64,000 bases of DNA from NCBI RefSeq assembly GCF_004217145.1, contig NZ_SHKR01000014.1, positions 496,001-560,000 on the forward strand, written 5' to 3'. The position numbers and the translations under genes were made by a program. Source of the stretch: Kribbella rubisoli. GTDB lineage: Bacteria; Actinomycetota; Actinomycetes; Propionibacteriales; Kribbellaceae. The notes under the pieces were generated by a model that saw only the letters and a program-made list of their open reading frames with translations, made no database searches and was not told the origin of the DNA. This document shows, in pieces, positions 35,301 to 43,009 of the stretch (its first letter is position 1; the number at the start of each line of letters is the position of its first letter).

Positions 35301-35641
35301 CGGTCGGCCCGGGTCTGCGCCCATGCTTCGTGGTCGCCCAGCCGGTAATGGCCGGCCATCGAGTCGATGTAGTCCTGACCGGTCGAACGGCCCCACACCA
35401 CCTTCAGGTGGCTGAGCCTGTCGCCGAGGATCGTCGCTGCAGCGCTGACGGCTGCGTCCAGAGCTGCGTCCTGCTCGGACTCGGTGGCGAGGTCCGTGTT
35501 GGCCACCGAGATCAGGAACCATGCCTCGGCGCTGCGCTCGGTCACGAGCAGGCCGTCAGCGATGGCAACAAGACGAGGTGGCGGCAGGCCGCGCTCGCGG
35601 CCGACCCCCACCAGGTTCAGGAGTTTGTCAGCGATCTTCAT
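32375..35641 (-). CDS. VirB4/TcpF-like conjugation ATPase with long disordered tail
   Basis: 1088-residue ATPase, the motor of the Tcp-like apparatus. The N-terminal 300 residues resemble the VirB4 non-catalytic part, followed by a charged coiled-coil (about 300-345). The RecA-like domain has Walker A GRSGRGKT (470-477) and a Walker B-like VVIVPEVHLL with Glu where VirB4 usually has Asp-Glu. After about residue 860 the chain is a Pro/Asn/Gly/Ala-rich tail of 230 residues, including an octapeptide repeat, ending with an acidic patch. The ATG overlaps the TcpE-like stop as ATGA; the longer open frame upstream is ignored. The tail is encoded by G-poor, C-rich sequence. Confidence 0.85.
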   Translation of the reverse strand: MKIADKLLNLVGVGRERGLPPPRLVAIADGLLVTERSAEAWFLISVANTDLATESEQDAALDAAVSAAATILGDRLSHLKVVWGRSTGQDYIDSMAGHYRLGDHEAWAQTRADRIDEMRMPERYVALGVHLSDRDPRATAQVRGSISDALGTTSWRVSARELAHLDERVRKLARQLGSTVWRAHTAPAEVISWLISREMHRGAVAAPRRGLITGASLARLTSGRVVPYTDHLRIYDTRGQIAAYTTVLAMTDFPEELETPGAGEWLRTLSEIKAIDDDGEEIDVTVEASVRFRVLTKKTARHLVDETRKSAKEQRRSAAKGTAEETADEIVETERVMREVKRDINRSGLTLVEDHPRLLVSADTREDLEAYVDAVIAHYADRGITVAAGADEQRDLWLESLPGDQLRVPDLGHVRESTAFFGSWFWGGASIGDATGPAIGYLTGSTPGLVRFDAAAGSALGDATTTLFLGRSGRGKTTAAMLGGLDSAFAGAWVPLLDLKGDAAGVSAVAAEYGVPTAVIEITAQFSGAADLLRVLPVDDALLQAPSQLMLLLPPHLRGAAEAPVMAATRAEIQSPDPSSWGVIQRLCASDSETVRTVGFALRDLVETGLGSVVAGPPSGLSSLTTNPGLWVVQMPGLTLPSPESAPESWSPIERVGMACLRGCLAWMVRTTGRREFRGRSKVVIVPEVHLLTKTPDGASFLDYIARVGRALGASLVLDTQDPASILKLPGLVEQITTLFAFSLRSREQVDSLLELLGRPQTAPYQTLVRGINTAANGKSIRHGHCIMRDRWDEVATVQIDIPSQQVAALLRTTPESEHANTPTQPALPAAAPEDPFAEDDPHFEPAATATAQSEAHTQAPTYQDAPSHNGTSNGNPSYAGPPAAPNAGPPAAPNGGRPAAPNGDASYGAPAVPSDATSYRGTPTAPDGHTSYNGTLAAPQNGVPASPNGAAPSRPKAPQHPAPQAQQSPAQPSAPFQSASQQAQSGPPAPGPTYAPTPSPADETPVAQQNGHPPTPNGQDHALETGHPHSNGQDPRPTLRHDSPIGPDEVYDQEADEAAYNEAMYPAHPDDPTPDPDRPTGNKEHVA
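32931..33002 (-). repeat. three 24-base tandem units in the TcpF-like tail
   Basis: Units begin at 32931, 32955 and 32979 and encode AGPPAAPN-like octapeptides. They differ at a few bases, so they are not freshly duplicated. Confidence 0.75.
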
Positions 35642-36201
35642 TCGCGGCCCTTCCCTGACGACGTCCTGCGACTCACCCGTTGTACGTGATCCGAACCCAG
35701 CAGGCGGGCCCGCTGGTTCACGGTGATGTCCGCACCCGCGCGGACCATCGGATCGAGCTCCACCACGACCTCGCGTTCCCACTCCGGCGTCACTCTGGCC
35801 TTCGCCAGGTCGGCAACCTTCCGGGTCGCGACGCGCTCACGCCACGGCAGGTACTCCGTCTTGTCGGCGGCCCGCGCGCCGAGACCGATGATCGGGCGAT
35901 GTGCACGCAACGCGTACCGCACGGCCAGCGCCCACTCGGTCACCCGGCGGCGGCGTTCGTGGAACTTGCCGGGCCGCCAGCCGAACGCGGTGATCACGAA
36001 CGGCGGAACGACATACAGACTGACCGTGGGCTTCTTCGGCACCCCGATGAACGGGAACAGCAACGCGATCCAGAGCACGATGATCACCGCACCGAAGATG
36101 ATCATCCGGCGCCGGGCGCCTTCTCCGAGGTCGATGCCGAGCAGGTCGTACTGCCGGGTCTCGATCTCGAAGTGGTGAGTGAGGGTACGGCCGACGCGCA
36201 T
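35638..36201 (-). CDS. TcpE-like conjugation membrane protein
   Basis: 187-residue protein: a short N-terminus, one or two membrane segments (about 34-73), and a basic cytoplasmic domain of 110 residues. Size, topology and place between the TcpD-like and TcpF-like genes match TcpE/PrgI-type subunits, which recruit the VirB4-like ATPase to the membrane. The ATG overlaps the TcpD-like stop as TGATG and has GGAGG upstream; a TTG one codon earlier is less likely. Its own stop overlaps the ATPase start. Confidence 0.75.
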   Translation of the reverse strand: MRVGRTLTHHFEIETRQYDLLGIDLGEGARRRMIIFGAVIIVLWIALLFPFIGVPKKPTVSLYVVPPFVITAFGWRPGKFHERRRRVTEWALAVRYALRAHRPIIGLGARAADKTEYLPWRERVATRKVADLAKARVTPEWEREVVVELDPMVRAGADITVNQRARLLGSDHVQRVSRRTSSGKGRE

Positions 36202-36488
36202 CAATTACCTCCGGACAGCAATCCCCAAAAGCCCTTGAGCACGTTGATGGTCTGGTTGTTGGCGTAGATCAGCCCGCCGACCAGCACCCCGGCCGCGATG
36301 TGGCCGAACAGCTCGCCCCACTCGCGCTTGAAGTAGTGGCCGATGGCACGCAACACGAGGATCGCGATGAAGATGTTCCCCGCGATGACCAGGACCCAGT
36401 CCTTGAAGTCCGCGCCCGTAGGGACGTTGGGGTCGGCCATGGGCACGGCAAGCTGAACCACGCTCGCAGCCAGTTCGTGCGTCATCAT
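36201..36488 (-). CDS. TcpD-like small membrane protein
   Basis: 95-residue protein with a short outer N-terminus and two hydrophobic segments (about 31-49 and 60-78), separated by a basic loop. TcpD of pCW3 is a similar small membrane protein coded between tcpC and tcpE. GGGAGA lies 7 bases before the ATG. It lies 49 bases after the TcpC-like gene and is coupled to the TcpE-like gene. Confidence 0.72.
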   Translation of the reverse strand: MMTHELAASVVQLAVPMADPNVPTGADFKDWVLVIAGNIFIAILVLRAIGHYFKREWGELFGHIAAGVLVGGLIYANNQTINVLKGFWGLLSGGN

Positions 36489-36537
36489 TGCGGTGTCTCC
36501 CTTGTTGCCTCGGTCATCCGATGGCCAGTCGCTGGAA

Positions 36538-37818
36538 TCATCCGACGGCAGCCACTTGCCATCGTTGTGCTCCGTCGGTGGCGACAGTACGCCTCAACGT
36601 GAGCGTGTACGTCTGGTCCAAGGTGGTGTCCCCCGCCCCGTCCCAGGTGACGGCCGCGGTCGCCCGCCGCTCGTCGTCGTTACCCGTGTAGACCTGCCAA
36701 TCCTTGAGCGCGCCGAACTTCACCGCACCGTTCAGGCTGCGGATGGTCGAGCCGGGCGCGGTCACTGCCGAGACCTTGTTGTCCGACTCGGCATACGCAC
36801 CGAAGAACGCCTCCGCGTCCTTCTGCGTCGCCGCGGTCAAGTCGTCGTCCGGTGCCCCTGCCTGGGGCATGTTGTCGGGCAGCGCCGCCCGGATGTCCGG
36901 CACGAACGTCGGCGGCCCGCTGGTCACAACGCGCGCCGCGGTCCGCGCGACCGGGACCGACACGCGCTCCCAGATGATCGGTCCGGCCTTCCAGCCCCTG
37001 CCCTGCCGCGCGAACGTGTGCACCCGGACCCGGACATCCACCACAGCGGTCAGGCCGTTGGAGTCGGGCGTGACCTCACCCGGATAGGCAACGTCAGCCG
37101 TTTGTTTGCCGCGACCGTTCCATCCCGCGCGACTGTCCAGTCCGGCCGCGAGGTCGAGACCGATCTGCGCAGGACGCGCGTCCGGGTTGTCCTCGTCCCA
37201 CGTCAGGTACGAAACGGCGTACCGCGTCGCGACTGCACGGGACTCGTCGGCCGGGAAGCTGCTCTGCCCGCTGACGACGGTCTCCGGTGTCCGGTTCGGG
37301 CTGATCCAGGAGCGGATGCCGCTGATGGCTGCCAGCAGCAGCACGACGACGACGAGGCCGCGGAAGAATCGCCTTGCCCACGTGGAAAACGACGACTCCG
37401 GCTCGGTCGACCACGGCGTCTGTCCAGGCTCCAGCACCTCCCGGGCCGGGCCCGGCGCAGCGTGAGCACCGTGGGATCCGTGCGGGGAACGCTGTTTCAA
37501 ACGTTCGGGTGTGCGGTGCGCCGGGTCCTGATGCGGCACGTCCGGAGGACCTGAAGGACCTGAAGGACGCTGCGCCGGCCGACGGGGCGGCGCCATCACG
37601 CCACCGGGCGGAGGCGGTCCCTGTTGCTGAGGAGCGGAGTATTGCGCCGCTACGCCCTGCGCCTGGCGAGGGGTCGGTGACACCGGGCCACCGGGGTGGT
37701 CCCACCACTCCGGTGCGGTGCTCTGCGGGCGTCCTTTGCCCGCCTTCTTGGTCCGGCGCTGGTCCGACCAATGCTCACCTTTTGGCGGCAGATTCAATGC
37801 AGTTCGCCACCAACTCAT
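36538..37818 (-). CDS. TcpC-like conjugal transfer protein (VirB8 family)
   Basis: 426-residue bitopic protein. The first 145 residues are disordered, rich in Pro, Gln and Arg; a membrane helix follows (about 152-170), then an outer region of 255 residues with two NTF2-like halves. This is the layout of TcpC, the essential VirB8-like scaffold of Gram-positive conjugation systems. Recognisable pieces include AVSYLTWDEDNPDARPAQI and EAFFGAYAESDN. It is the first gene of the run and follows a promoter-like sequence at 37851-37878. Confidence 0.82.
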   Translation of the reverse strand: MSWWRTALNLPPKGEHWSDQRRTKKAGKGRPQSTAPEWWDHPGGPVSPTPRQAQGVAAQYSAPQQQGPPPPGGVMAPPRRPAQRPSGPSGPPDVPHQDPAHRTPERLKQRSPHGSHGAHAAPGPAREVLEPGQTPWSTEPESSFSTWARRFFRGLVVVVLLLAAISGIRSWISPNRTPETVVSGQSSFPADESRAVATRYAVSYLTWDEDNPDARPAQIGLDLAAGLDSRAGWNGRGKQTADVAYPGEVTPDSNGLTAVVDVRVRVHTFARQGRGWKAGPIIWERVSVPVARTAARVVTSGPPTFVPDIRAALPDNMPQAGAPDDDLTAATQKDAEAFFGAYAESDNKVSAVTAPGSTIRSLNGAVKFGALKDWQVYTGNDDERRATAAVTWDGAGDTTLDQTYTLTLRRTVATDGAQRWQVAAVG

Positions 37819-37850
37819 CCCTACCCGCCCCTCAGACAGCAGTTACGCGG

Positions 37851-37878
37851 ACAGTAGCCGGGAGGATACGGCAAGCAA
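37851..37878 (-). promoter_or_regulatory. promoter of the Tcp-like operon
   Basis: On the minus strand TTGCTT (37878-37873) and TACTGT (37856-37851) are 16 bases apart, 33 bases before the TcpC-like ATG. A bulged inverted repeat (GGAGGATACGG against CCGTCCTCC) surrounds the -35 box and could be an operator. Confidence 0.45.
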
Positions 37879-38198
37879 CCGTCCTCCGGGAGACCTCAGC
37901 CCAGGATCCGGATGGTCCATCGCTCCCCGCAGCCATACTGTTACCCCGCTCGCGGGAAGTGTCACCCTCACCGTCACTATTACCGGCCAAGCGTGACACC
38001 TTCGGCACCGTCGTCATAGCTCCTTCTCATGACCGTTCAGGTCGACCGGGCAGCGCACACCCTGCCACACGCCGTGGACAGGTTTCGAATATCCGTGCGA
38101 ACAGCTAGGTACAGAATGCACCAACTGATCACAGATAGTAACCGATCCGGCGATCCGCCTGTGGAAAACTCTCCCGTGGCGAGGGGGTCAAAATCGCC

Positions 38199-38207
38199 TG
38201 TGGACAA
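38199..38207. promoter_or_regulatory. DnaA-box-like 9-mer
   Basis: TGTGGACAA is the exact reverse complement of the actinobacterial DnaA box TTGTCCACA. Near matches are TGTGGAAAA at 38160 and CGTGGACAG at 38073. It lies next to the -35 box of the aldo/keto reductase promoter. No dnaA or dnaN gene is in the window. Confidence 0.35.
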
Positions 38208-38272
38208 CCGCTTGCCCAAGACGCTTCCGGGCATAGGGTCGGAGTGAACCTGCTACCCCGTGGAGGACCAGG

Positions 38273-39148
38273 ATGGAAACTCGCCGACTGGGCAGACTCG
38301 GACACCAGAGCTCGGTACTGATCTACGGCGCCGCGTCGCTCGGCGGAGTCGACCAGGACCGCGCCGATGCCTCGATCCAGGAAGCTCTGGATGCCGGCAT
38401 CAACCATTTCGACGTGGCCGCCGACTACGGCGACGCCGAGCTCCGGCTCGGACCGCGGATGCCCGAGATCCGCGACCGCATCTTCCTCGCCACCAAGACC
38501 GGCCGCCGGACGGTCGAGGAGGCCTGGAGCGAGATCAACCGTTCACTGGAGCGACTCCAGACAGACCACCTGGATCTGATTCAGATGCACGCCGTCTGCG
38601 ACATGGAGAACCTCGATCTCGTCACCGGCAAGGGCGGATCGCTGGAAGCGGCGATCCGGGCCAAGGACGAAGGCATGGTCCGGGCGATCGGCATCACCGG
38701 CCACACCGAGCAGGCGCCGTCGGTGCACACCGAGGGCCTGCGCCGGTTCGATTTCGACAGCGTGCTCACCCCGTTGAACTACAAGCTGTCGACGGATCCG
38801 CAGTACGCCGCTGATTACGCCGGCCTGGTCGAGGCCGTGAAGGCGTCGGACGCAGCGCTGATGACGATCAAGATGATTGCCCGCCGCAACTGGCAGGACG
38901 GCGAGCAGAAGGCCTACGACACGTGGTACCGGCCGTTCGACGAGCAGCGCTACATCACCGCCGCCACCGCGTGGCTGCTCAACGGTCACCCGGAGATCAC
39001 CGGGCTCGCTACTGCGGGTGAGACCCGGCTGCTGCAACAAATGATTGTTGCAGAGCGCGAGCGCGCCGACCTCACCCCCGAGGCGGCCGCGTCGATTCTC
39101 GGTGAGGTGCAGGACTACGCGTCACCCTTCGTGGACTCACCCATCTGA
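38273..39148 (+). CDS. aldo/keto reductase
   Basis: 291-residue aldo/keto reductase. The catalytic set is visible: Asp and Tyr in FDVAADYGDAELRLG, Lys in ATKTGRR and His in LIQMHAVCDM. It ends with an extra helical segment (LTPEAAASILGEVQDYASP) typical of the YdhF/Aq_1627-like group; the substrate is unknown. GGAGGA precedes the ATG. A strong terminator follows, so it is monocistronic. It is not closely similar to the shorter aldo/keto reductase at 18617. Confidence 0.88.
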   Translation: METRRLGRLGHQSSVLIYGAASLGGVDQDRADASIQEALDAGINHFDVAADYGDAELRLGPRMPEIRDRIFLATKTGRRTVEEAWSEINRSLERLQTDHLDLIQMHAVCDMENLDLVTGKGGSLEAAIRAKDEGMVRAIGITGHTEQAPSVHTEGLRRFDFDSVLTPLNYKLSTDPQYAADYAGLVEAVKASDAALMTIKMIARRNWQDGEQKAYDTWYRPFDEQRYITAATAWLLNGHPEITGLATAGETRLLQQMIVAERERADLTPEAAASILGEVQDYASPFVDSPI

Positions 39149-39183
39149 CGACGTGGCCCAGGTCACATACGAGACTCCGCATT

Positions 39184-39218
39184 CCGGTCACTGTCGTACG
39201 GCGTACGACAGTGACCGG
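39184..39218 (+). terminator. terminator after the aldo/keto reductase gene
   Basis: Perfect 16-base stem (39184-39199 and 39203-39218) around GGC, 35 bases after the stop codon. Confidence 0.85.
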
Positions 39219-39299
39219 CGTGCGCGGTCCGGGGCCGGGAACAAGTCGAGGGCCGATCGGTGTTGAGCTAGTCGTACTCATCTACTTTCGGAGGTCGTA

Positions 39300-39689
39300 G
39301 TGGCAACGGTCGAGCTGACCCAGGACAACTTCAACGAGGTGGTCGGTGGCGACGGTCTCGTGCTGGTGGATTTCTGGGCCGAGTGGTGTGGCCCGTGCAA
39401 GATGTTCGGACCGGTCTATGAGAAGTCGTCCGAGCAGCATGCGGACATCACGTTCGGCAAGGTCGACACCGAGGCTCAGGGCGAGCTGGCGCAGGCCTTC
39501 CAGATCTCGTCGATCCCCACGCTGATGGCGGTCCGTGACGGCGTCGTCCTGTACTCGCAGGCCGGTGCGCTGCCGTCGGCGAGCCTGGAGGACCTGATCG
39601 GTCAGCTGCGCGCGGTGGACATGGAAGAGGTCAAGGCGCAGATCGCCGCCCACGAGGCGGAGCACGGCAGCGAGCCGCACACGCACTGA
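39300..39689 (+). CDS. trxA: thioredoxin
   Basis: 129-residue thioredoxin with the active site WCGPC (Cys30 and Cys33), FWAEWCGPCK, and the cis-proline loop SSIPTLM. It reduces disulfides in the cytoplasm using thioredoxin reductase. It is about 20 residues longer than E. coli thioredoxin, with a His/Glu-rich C-terminus (AAHEAEHGSEPHTH) that could bind metal. GTG start with CGGAGG 6 bases upstream; a TACTTT box lies just before it. No reductase gene is adjacent. Confidence 0.92.
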   Translation: MATVELTQDNFNEVVGGDGLVLVDFWAEWCGPCKMFGPVYEKSSEQHADITFGKVDTEAQGELAQAFQISSIPTLMAVRDGVVLYSQAGALPSASLEDLIGQLRAVDMEEVKAQIAAHEAEHGSEPHTH

Positions 39690-39717
39690 CCCGTGCACCA
39701 ACGCTGCATCAAACAGT

Positions 39718-40542
39718 TCAAACTATCCGGGAGCTCCCAGCGAGCTCCCGGATTTGTTGTGCCACGGCCTTCCGGTCCGGACCGGCGCCGATCTGGCGAT
39801 TGGTGTCGATCGCGGTCATCAGCCGGGTGCGTTCGTCAGGTCCGAGGCGGCCCCAGCCGTTCCGGACGATCTTCAGCGCGTGGTACTGCTCGTTGCCGGT
39901 GAGCGACCTACTGATCGCCTCGTGAAGTACTTCGCTGTCGAGGAGGGACAGGTCGCCCTCCATCAGGCCGAGGGCGAGGACGCGGACGATCGGCGAGCCG
40001 GTGAAGAACAGCTCCCTGACCTCGTCCTTGTCGAACTTCTCCACGGCGGACGCGTTCGCGACGCGCTGGACGATCCGGTCGAGGATCTCACCGCGGACAG
40101 CCTTCAGCTCGGGCCCGCGCAGCTCGGTGTAGATCGTTGCGTAGGCGTCGAGCTGCTTCTCCATGCCCAGGGCCTGCAGGGTGCCGGCGGTCTTCCGTGC
40201 GGTCGCGGCGATCTGCCGGACGAGGTGTACTTCGAACTCCCCGAACTTCAGGCGCCTGATCCGGTCGACGATCGACGGCATGATCACCAGCAGCAGCCCC
40301 GCCGCGAGAACGGTGATGAGCGGTCCTTGGCCGACGCCGGTGAACAGCCCGACGAGCCCGGCGACGAGCAACGCGCCGCCGATCACCAGGCAGAGGATCC
40401 GCGACGACACATCCACCACCGGCCTGGCCTTCACGGTCCACGCAGGCGCTTCGGGTCGGCTGGAGGGTGCGAAGTGAGCGGGCGGTCCTGGCGGAGCGGA
40501 CGGCACAGGACGGCCAGGCGGTGATTGGTTCACGTCCGACAT
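39718..40542 (-). CDS. membrane protein with two helices and a cytoplasmic helical domain, function unknown
   Basis: 274-residue protein I do not recognise. A Pro-rich N-terminus (1-32) is followed by two membrane segments (about 48-68 and 73-91) and a mostly helical 180-residue domain (for example VRQIAATARKTAGTLQALG). The 3' end includes the trxA terminator. GGAGG lies 9 bases before the ATG. No partner gene is evident. Confidence 0.72.
   Translation of the reverse strand: MSDVNQSPPGRPVPSAPPGPPAHFAPSSRPEAPAWTVKARPVVDVSSRILCLVIGGALLVAGLVGLFTGVGQGPLITVLAAGLLLVIMPSIVDRIRRLKFGEFEVHLVRQIAATARKTAGTLQALGMEKQLDAYATIYTELRGPELKAVRGEILDRIVQRVANASAVEKFDKDEVRELFFTGSPIVRVLALGLMEGDLSLLDSEVLHEAISRSLTGNEQYHALKIVRNGWGRLGPDERTRLMTAIDTNRQIGAGPDRKAVAQQIRELAGSSRIV
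39726..39752 (+). terminator. terminator of trxA, inside the end of the opposing gene
   Basis: Stem of 11 bases (39726-39736 and 39742-39752), loop CCAGC, followed by TTTGTTGT on the plus strand. It lies within the last codons of the convergent membrane-protein gene. Confidence 0.8.
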
Positions 40543-40602
40543 CGGGCATGGCCTCCGTACGTCGTTGGCGAGTCCTGGTGATCGTGCCTGTGTCGTCAGC
40601 TA

Positions 40603-41037
40603 TCAGCAAGAGGTCAAGCGGGCATCGGCCGTACGACGCATGAGCGTGGACCTGCCTACCTGGTCCGTGAACCCCCACCGTCGGTAGAACGGGATGAGCT
40701 CCGGCTGGCAGACGAGTTCGAGACTGCGCACGTCGACGAGCTCGGGATGGTTGACCACGGCATCCAACAAAGCGACGCCCAGGCCGGAGCCGCGGTGGGA
40801 TTCGTCGACGATCACGTCCAGCACCAGGGCGAGGTGCGTGTAGTCGGTGAGCACGCGCGCAAAGCCGACCAGGCGGTCGGCGAGGGACACCGTGGTGACG
40901 ATGTCCGAGTGCTCGAGGAGACGTGCGACCTCGGCAGGTGTGCGGTCCGACATCCACCACGCCGTACGCATCAGGTCTGTTAGCTCCGGGATGCGGGACG
41001 GCGGCACTTCGGTCTGGATCGTCAGGTCAGCGGGCAT
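40603..41037 (-). CDS. GNAT family N-acetyltransferase
   Basis: 144-residue acetyltransferase. The acetyl-CoA loop is visible in VIVDESHRGSGLGVALLDA, and the C-terminal ELIPFYRRWGF is the usual beta5-alpha4 part. The substrate is unknown. Its ATG directly abuts the stop of the VOC gene (TAGATG), so they form a coupled pair. Confidence 0.85.
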   Translation of the reverse strand: MPADLTIQTEVPPSRIPELTDLMRTAWWMSDRTPAEVARLLEHSDIVTTVSLADRLVGFARVLTDYTHLALVLDVIVDESHRGSGLGVALLDAVVNHPELVDVRSLELVCQPELIPFYRRWGFTDQVGRSTLMRRTADARLTSC

Positions 41038-41439
41038 CTAGAAGTCGCGTGAGCTGAGGACGCAGAACTCGTTGCCTTCGGGGTCTGCCAGGACGGTCCA
41101 GCTCGGACCCTCGGGTTGGCCGACGTCGACGCGGGTGGCGCCCAGTGCCTCCAGGCGGGCGATCTCGGCGTCGCGGTCCTGGCTCGTGTGCGGCGCGAAA
41201 TCCAGATGCAGCCGGTTCTTCACCGTCTTGCCCTCTGGCACAGGGACGAACACCATGCCTGGGCCGATCCGCTCCCAGGGCATGTCCTGGAAGGAGTCCT
41301 GCTCGACCCAGCCAGGGACATTCACACACTCGTCATCGGTCTCGATGATCGTCTTCCAGCCGAACGCCTCGGCCCACCAGGCCGCCTGCTTGCGGACGTC
41401 GTGGCAGTCGATCACGACCGTGTACCACCTGAGCACCAT
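41038..41439 (-). CDS. VOC superfamily (glyoxalase/bleomycin-resistance-like) protein
   Basis: 133-residue vicinal-oxygen-chelate domain with two beta-alpha-beta-beta-beta modules: VVIDCHDVRKQAAWWAEAFG at the start and LHLDFAPH, then VLADPEGNEFCVLSS near the end. This is the glyoxalase-like group; many are enzymes on small metabolites or drug binders. The ATG matching the family N-terminus is chosen; 8 further upstream codons are open. Followed without a gap by the GNAT gene. Confidence 0.85.
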   Translation of the reverse strand: MVLRWYTVVIDCHDVRKQAAWWAEAFGWKTIIETDDECVNVPGWVEQDSFQDMPWERIGPGMVFVPVPEGKTVKNRLHLDFAPHTSQDRDAEIARLEALGATRVDVGQPEGPSWTVLADPEGNEFCVLSSRDF

Positions 41440-41480
41440 GGCAGGAACCCTCGCACAGCCCACCGACAGAAAACAGAAAA

Positions 41481-41520
41481 GAGCGGGCCCTGGGCAGGAG
41501 AAAAACGCCAGGGCCCGCTC
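41481..41520 (-). terminator. intrinsic terminator of the D-amino acid dehydrogenase gene
   Basis: 13-base perfect stem (41481-41493 and 41508-41520) with a 14-base loop. On the minus strand it is followed by TTTTCTGTTTTCTGT, a real U-rich tail. A weaker 9-base hairpin (41628-41655) lies nearer the stop codon. Confidence 0.88.
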
Positions 41521-41670
41521 TTGGGGCTGACCGGAGCGGCGACGTGGTGGCCGAGGTCGTGCGGGCAGATGAGGTGCTGCCCGAGGAGGGTCACCGAAGA
41601 GCTGCTCGAGGAGACGGTCAGCGGACTGGCGGGACCACGTCGTCGGGGTCCCGCCACGTCATCCGCGTCG

Positions 41671-42942
41671 TCAGCGGAGTGGGTTGAACGGCCGCAGTTC
41701 CTCCGGCGCACGGCCGGTGGTGATGGTCTCGGCCAGCAGTTGACCGGTGATCGGGCCGAGGGTGATACCCCACATACCGTGCCCGCCGGCCGCGAAGACC
41801 CGCGGCGACGCGGTCGCGCCGATCAGCGGCAGGCCGTCCGGAGTACAGGGTCGCGGACCGACCCACTCGAACGTCCGGGCGTCCAGGTCGGCGTCACGCA
41901 GCAGCGGCCGGGCGGCCTCGACGATCGCGTCGATCCGGCGCGGGTCGAGCTTCGCCTCCGGCTTGCGGAACTCCATCATCCCGGCGACGCGGAGCCGGTC
42001 GCCCAGCGGCGTGCAGGCAATGCGCTGCGCCGGGAAGTAGACAGGCCCGGCCGGAACGTGCGCCATCGGCACGCTGAAGCTGTACCCACGACCTGCCTGC
42101 ACCACAGTGCGAACGCCGAACTGCCGCGCCAGGTCACCCAGCCACGCGCCGGTCGCCATCACGACCGCGTCGAACGGGTCGGTCTCGCCGTCGCCGGTGA
42201 CCAACCGGACGCCGCGGATCTCGTCGACGATGTCCTTCACGACGACACCGCTGATGATCTGCCCACCGCGGGCGATCACCGAGTCGGCCAGCAACTTCAC
42301 GTACGCACCGGGGTTGATGAACCGCTGTCCGTGCAGCCGGATCGCGGCCCCGATCTCGTCGGACAGCGAGGGCTCGATCGCGCGGGCGTCGTCACCGCTG
42401 ATCGCCTCGAACTCGATGCCCTGGCCCGCGGCGTGGATGGCCTCGATCTCTTCGAGCAGCACGCTGCGCTCCTCGACGGTGCGGTACGCGGCCAGGAACG
42501 ATTTGGCCTCGTGCGTCTGGGCCTCGACACCGGCCTTGGCCAGGAAGTCGAACGCGTCCAGCGCCTGGCGGTTGATCGGGACCAGCGACTCCATTGCTGT
42601 CTTCCAGCGTCCGGCGGTGCTATTGCGAGCGAAGCGGGTGAGGAACTTGAGGAGCCGCGGGCTCGCGGTCGGTGGGACATACACCGGTGAGGCGGGGCTC
42701 AGCACCGCACGGACGCCGTACTTGAGGACCGCAGGTTCCGGGAGCGGGGTGGCCAGGCCGGGTGTCAGCCAGCCTGCATTGCCCCAGGACGCGCCCGCGG
42801 CGACACCTTCACGGTCGAGCACGGTCACCTCGACACCGGCCTCCTGGAGGAACCAGGCGGTGGCCAGGCCGACCATGCCCGCGCCGACGACGGCAACGCG
42901 GTCAGGAACGATGTGCGGTACTGCGGAACCAGCTGTGGTCAT
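41671..42942 (-). CDS. dadA: D-amino acid dehydrogenase (FAD-dependent, DadA-like)
   Basis: 423-residue flavoprotein of the DAO/DadA family that oxidises D-amino acids (or proline derivatives) to keto acids, passing electrons to the respiratory chain. The FAD motif GAGMVG lies at 20-25, followed by DREGVAAGASWGNAGWL. The C-terminal TPDGLPLIGA and GGHGMWGITLGP are typical. It lies divergent from a PucR-type regulator with 90 bases between the starts, suggesting amino-acid-responsive control. It could act on other secondary amines such as hydroxyproline. Confidence 0.85.
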   Translation of the reverse strand: MTTAGSAVPHIVPDRVAVVGAGMVGLATAWFLQEAGVEVTVLDREGVAAGASWGNAGWLTPGLATPLPEPAVLKYGVRAVLSPASPVYVPPTASPRLLKFLTRFARNSTAGRWKTAMESLVPINRQALDAFDFLAKAGVEAQTHEAKSFLAAYRTVEERSVLLEEIEAIHAAGQGIEFEAISGDDARAIEPSLSDEIGAAIRLHGQRFINPGAYVKLLADSVIARGGQIISGVVVKDIVDEIRGVRLVTGDGETDPFDAVVMATGAWLGDLARQFGVRTVVQAGRGYSFSVPMAHVPAGPVYFPAQRIACTPLGDRLRVAGMMEFRKPEAKLDPRRIDAIVEAARPLLRDADLDARTFEWVGPRPCTPDGLPLIGATASPRVFAAGGHGMWGITLGPITGQLLAETITTGRAPEELRPFNPLR

Positions 42943-43009
42943 GTATCGATGGTGCGGCCCCCGCCAGCGGCTGTCATGGTGCGATCACACCATTGACGAG
43001 ACAAACTAC

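Larger units (their letters stand above)
37819..38272. other. 454-base intergenic region between the Tcp-like operon and the aldo/keto reductase gene
   Basis: No gene is visible. It holds a minus-strand promoter for the Tcp-like operon, a plus-strand promoter for the aldo/keto reductase gene (TTGCCC at 38212, TAGGGT at 38234, spacer 16), and three 9-mers like DnaA boxes: 38073-38081, 38160-38168 and 38199-38207. The part around 38090-38140 is lower in GC than its surroundings. Confidence 0.6.

Noticed and set aside
27166-37878. A complete integrative conjugative element
   Set aside because: No integrase, tRNA, direct repeats, relaxase or coupling ATPase was found in the window.
38073-38207. 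A chromosomal origin of replication
   Set aside because: Only three DnaA-like boxes are present and there is no dnaA, dnaN, recF, parA or parB nearby; trxA alone is not evidence.
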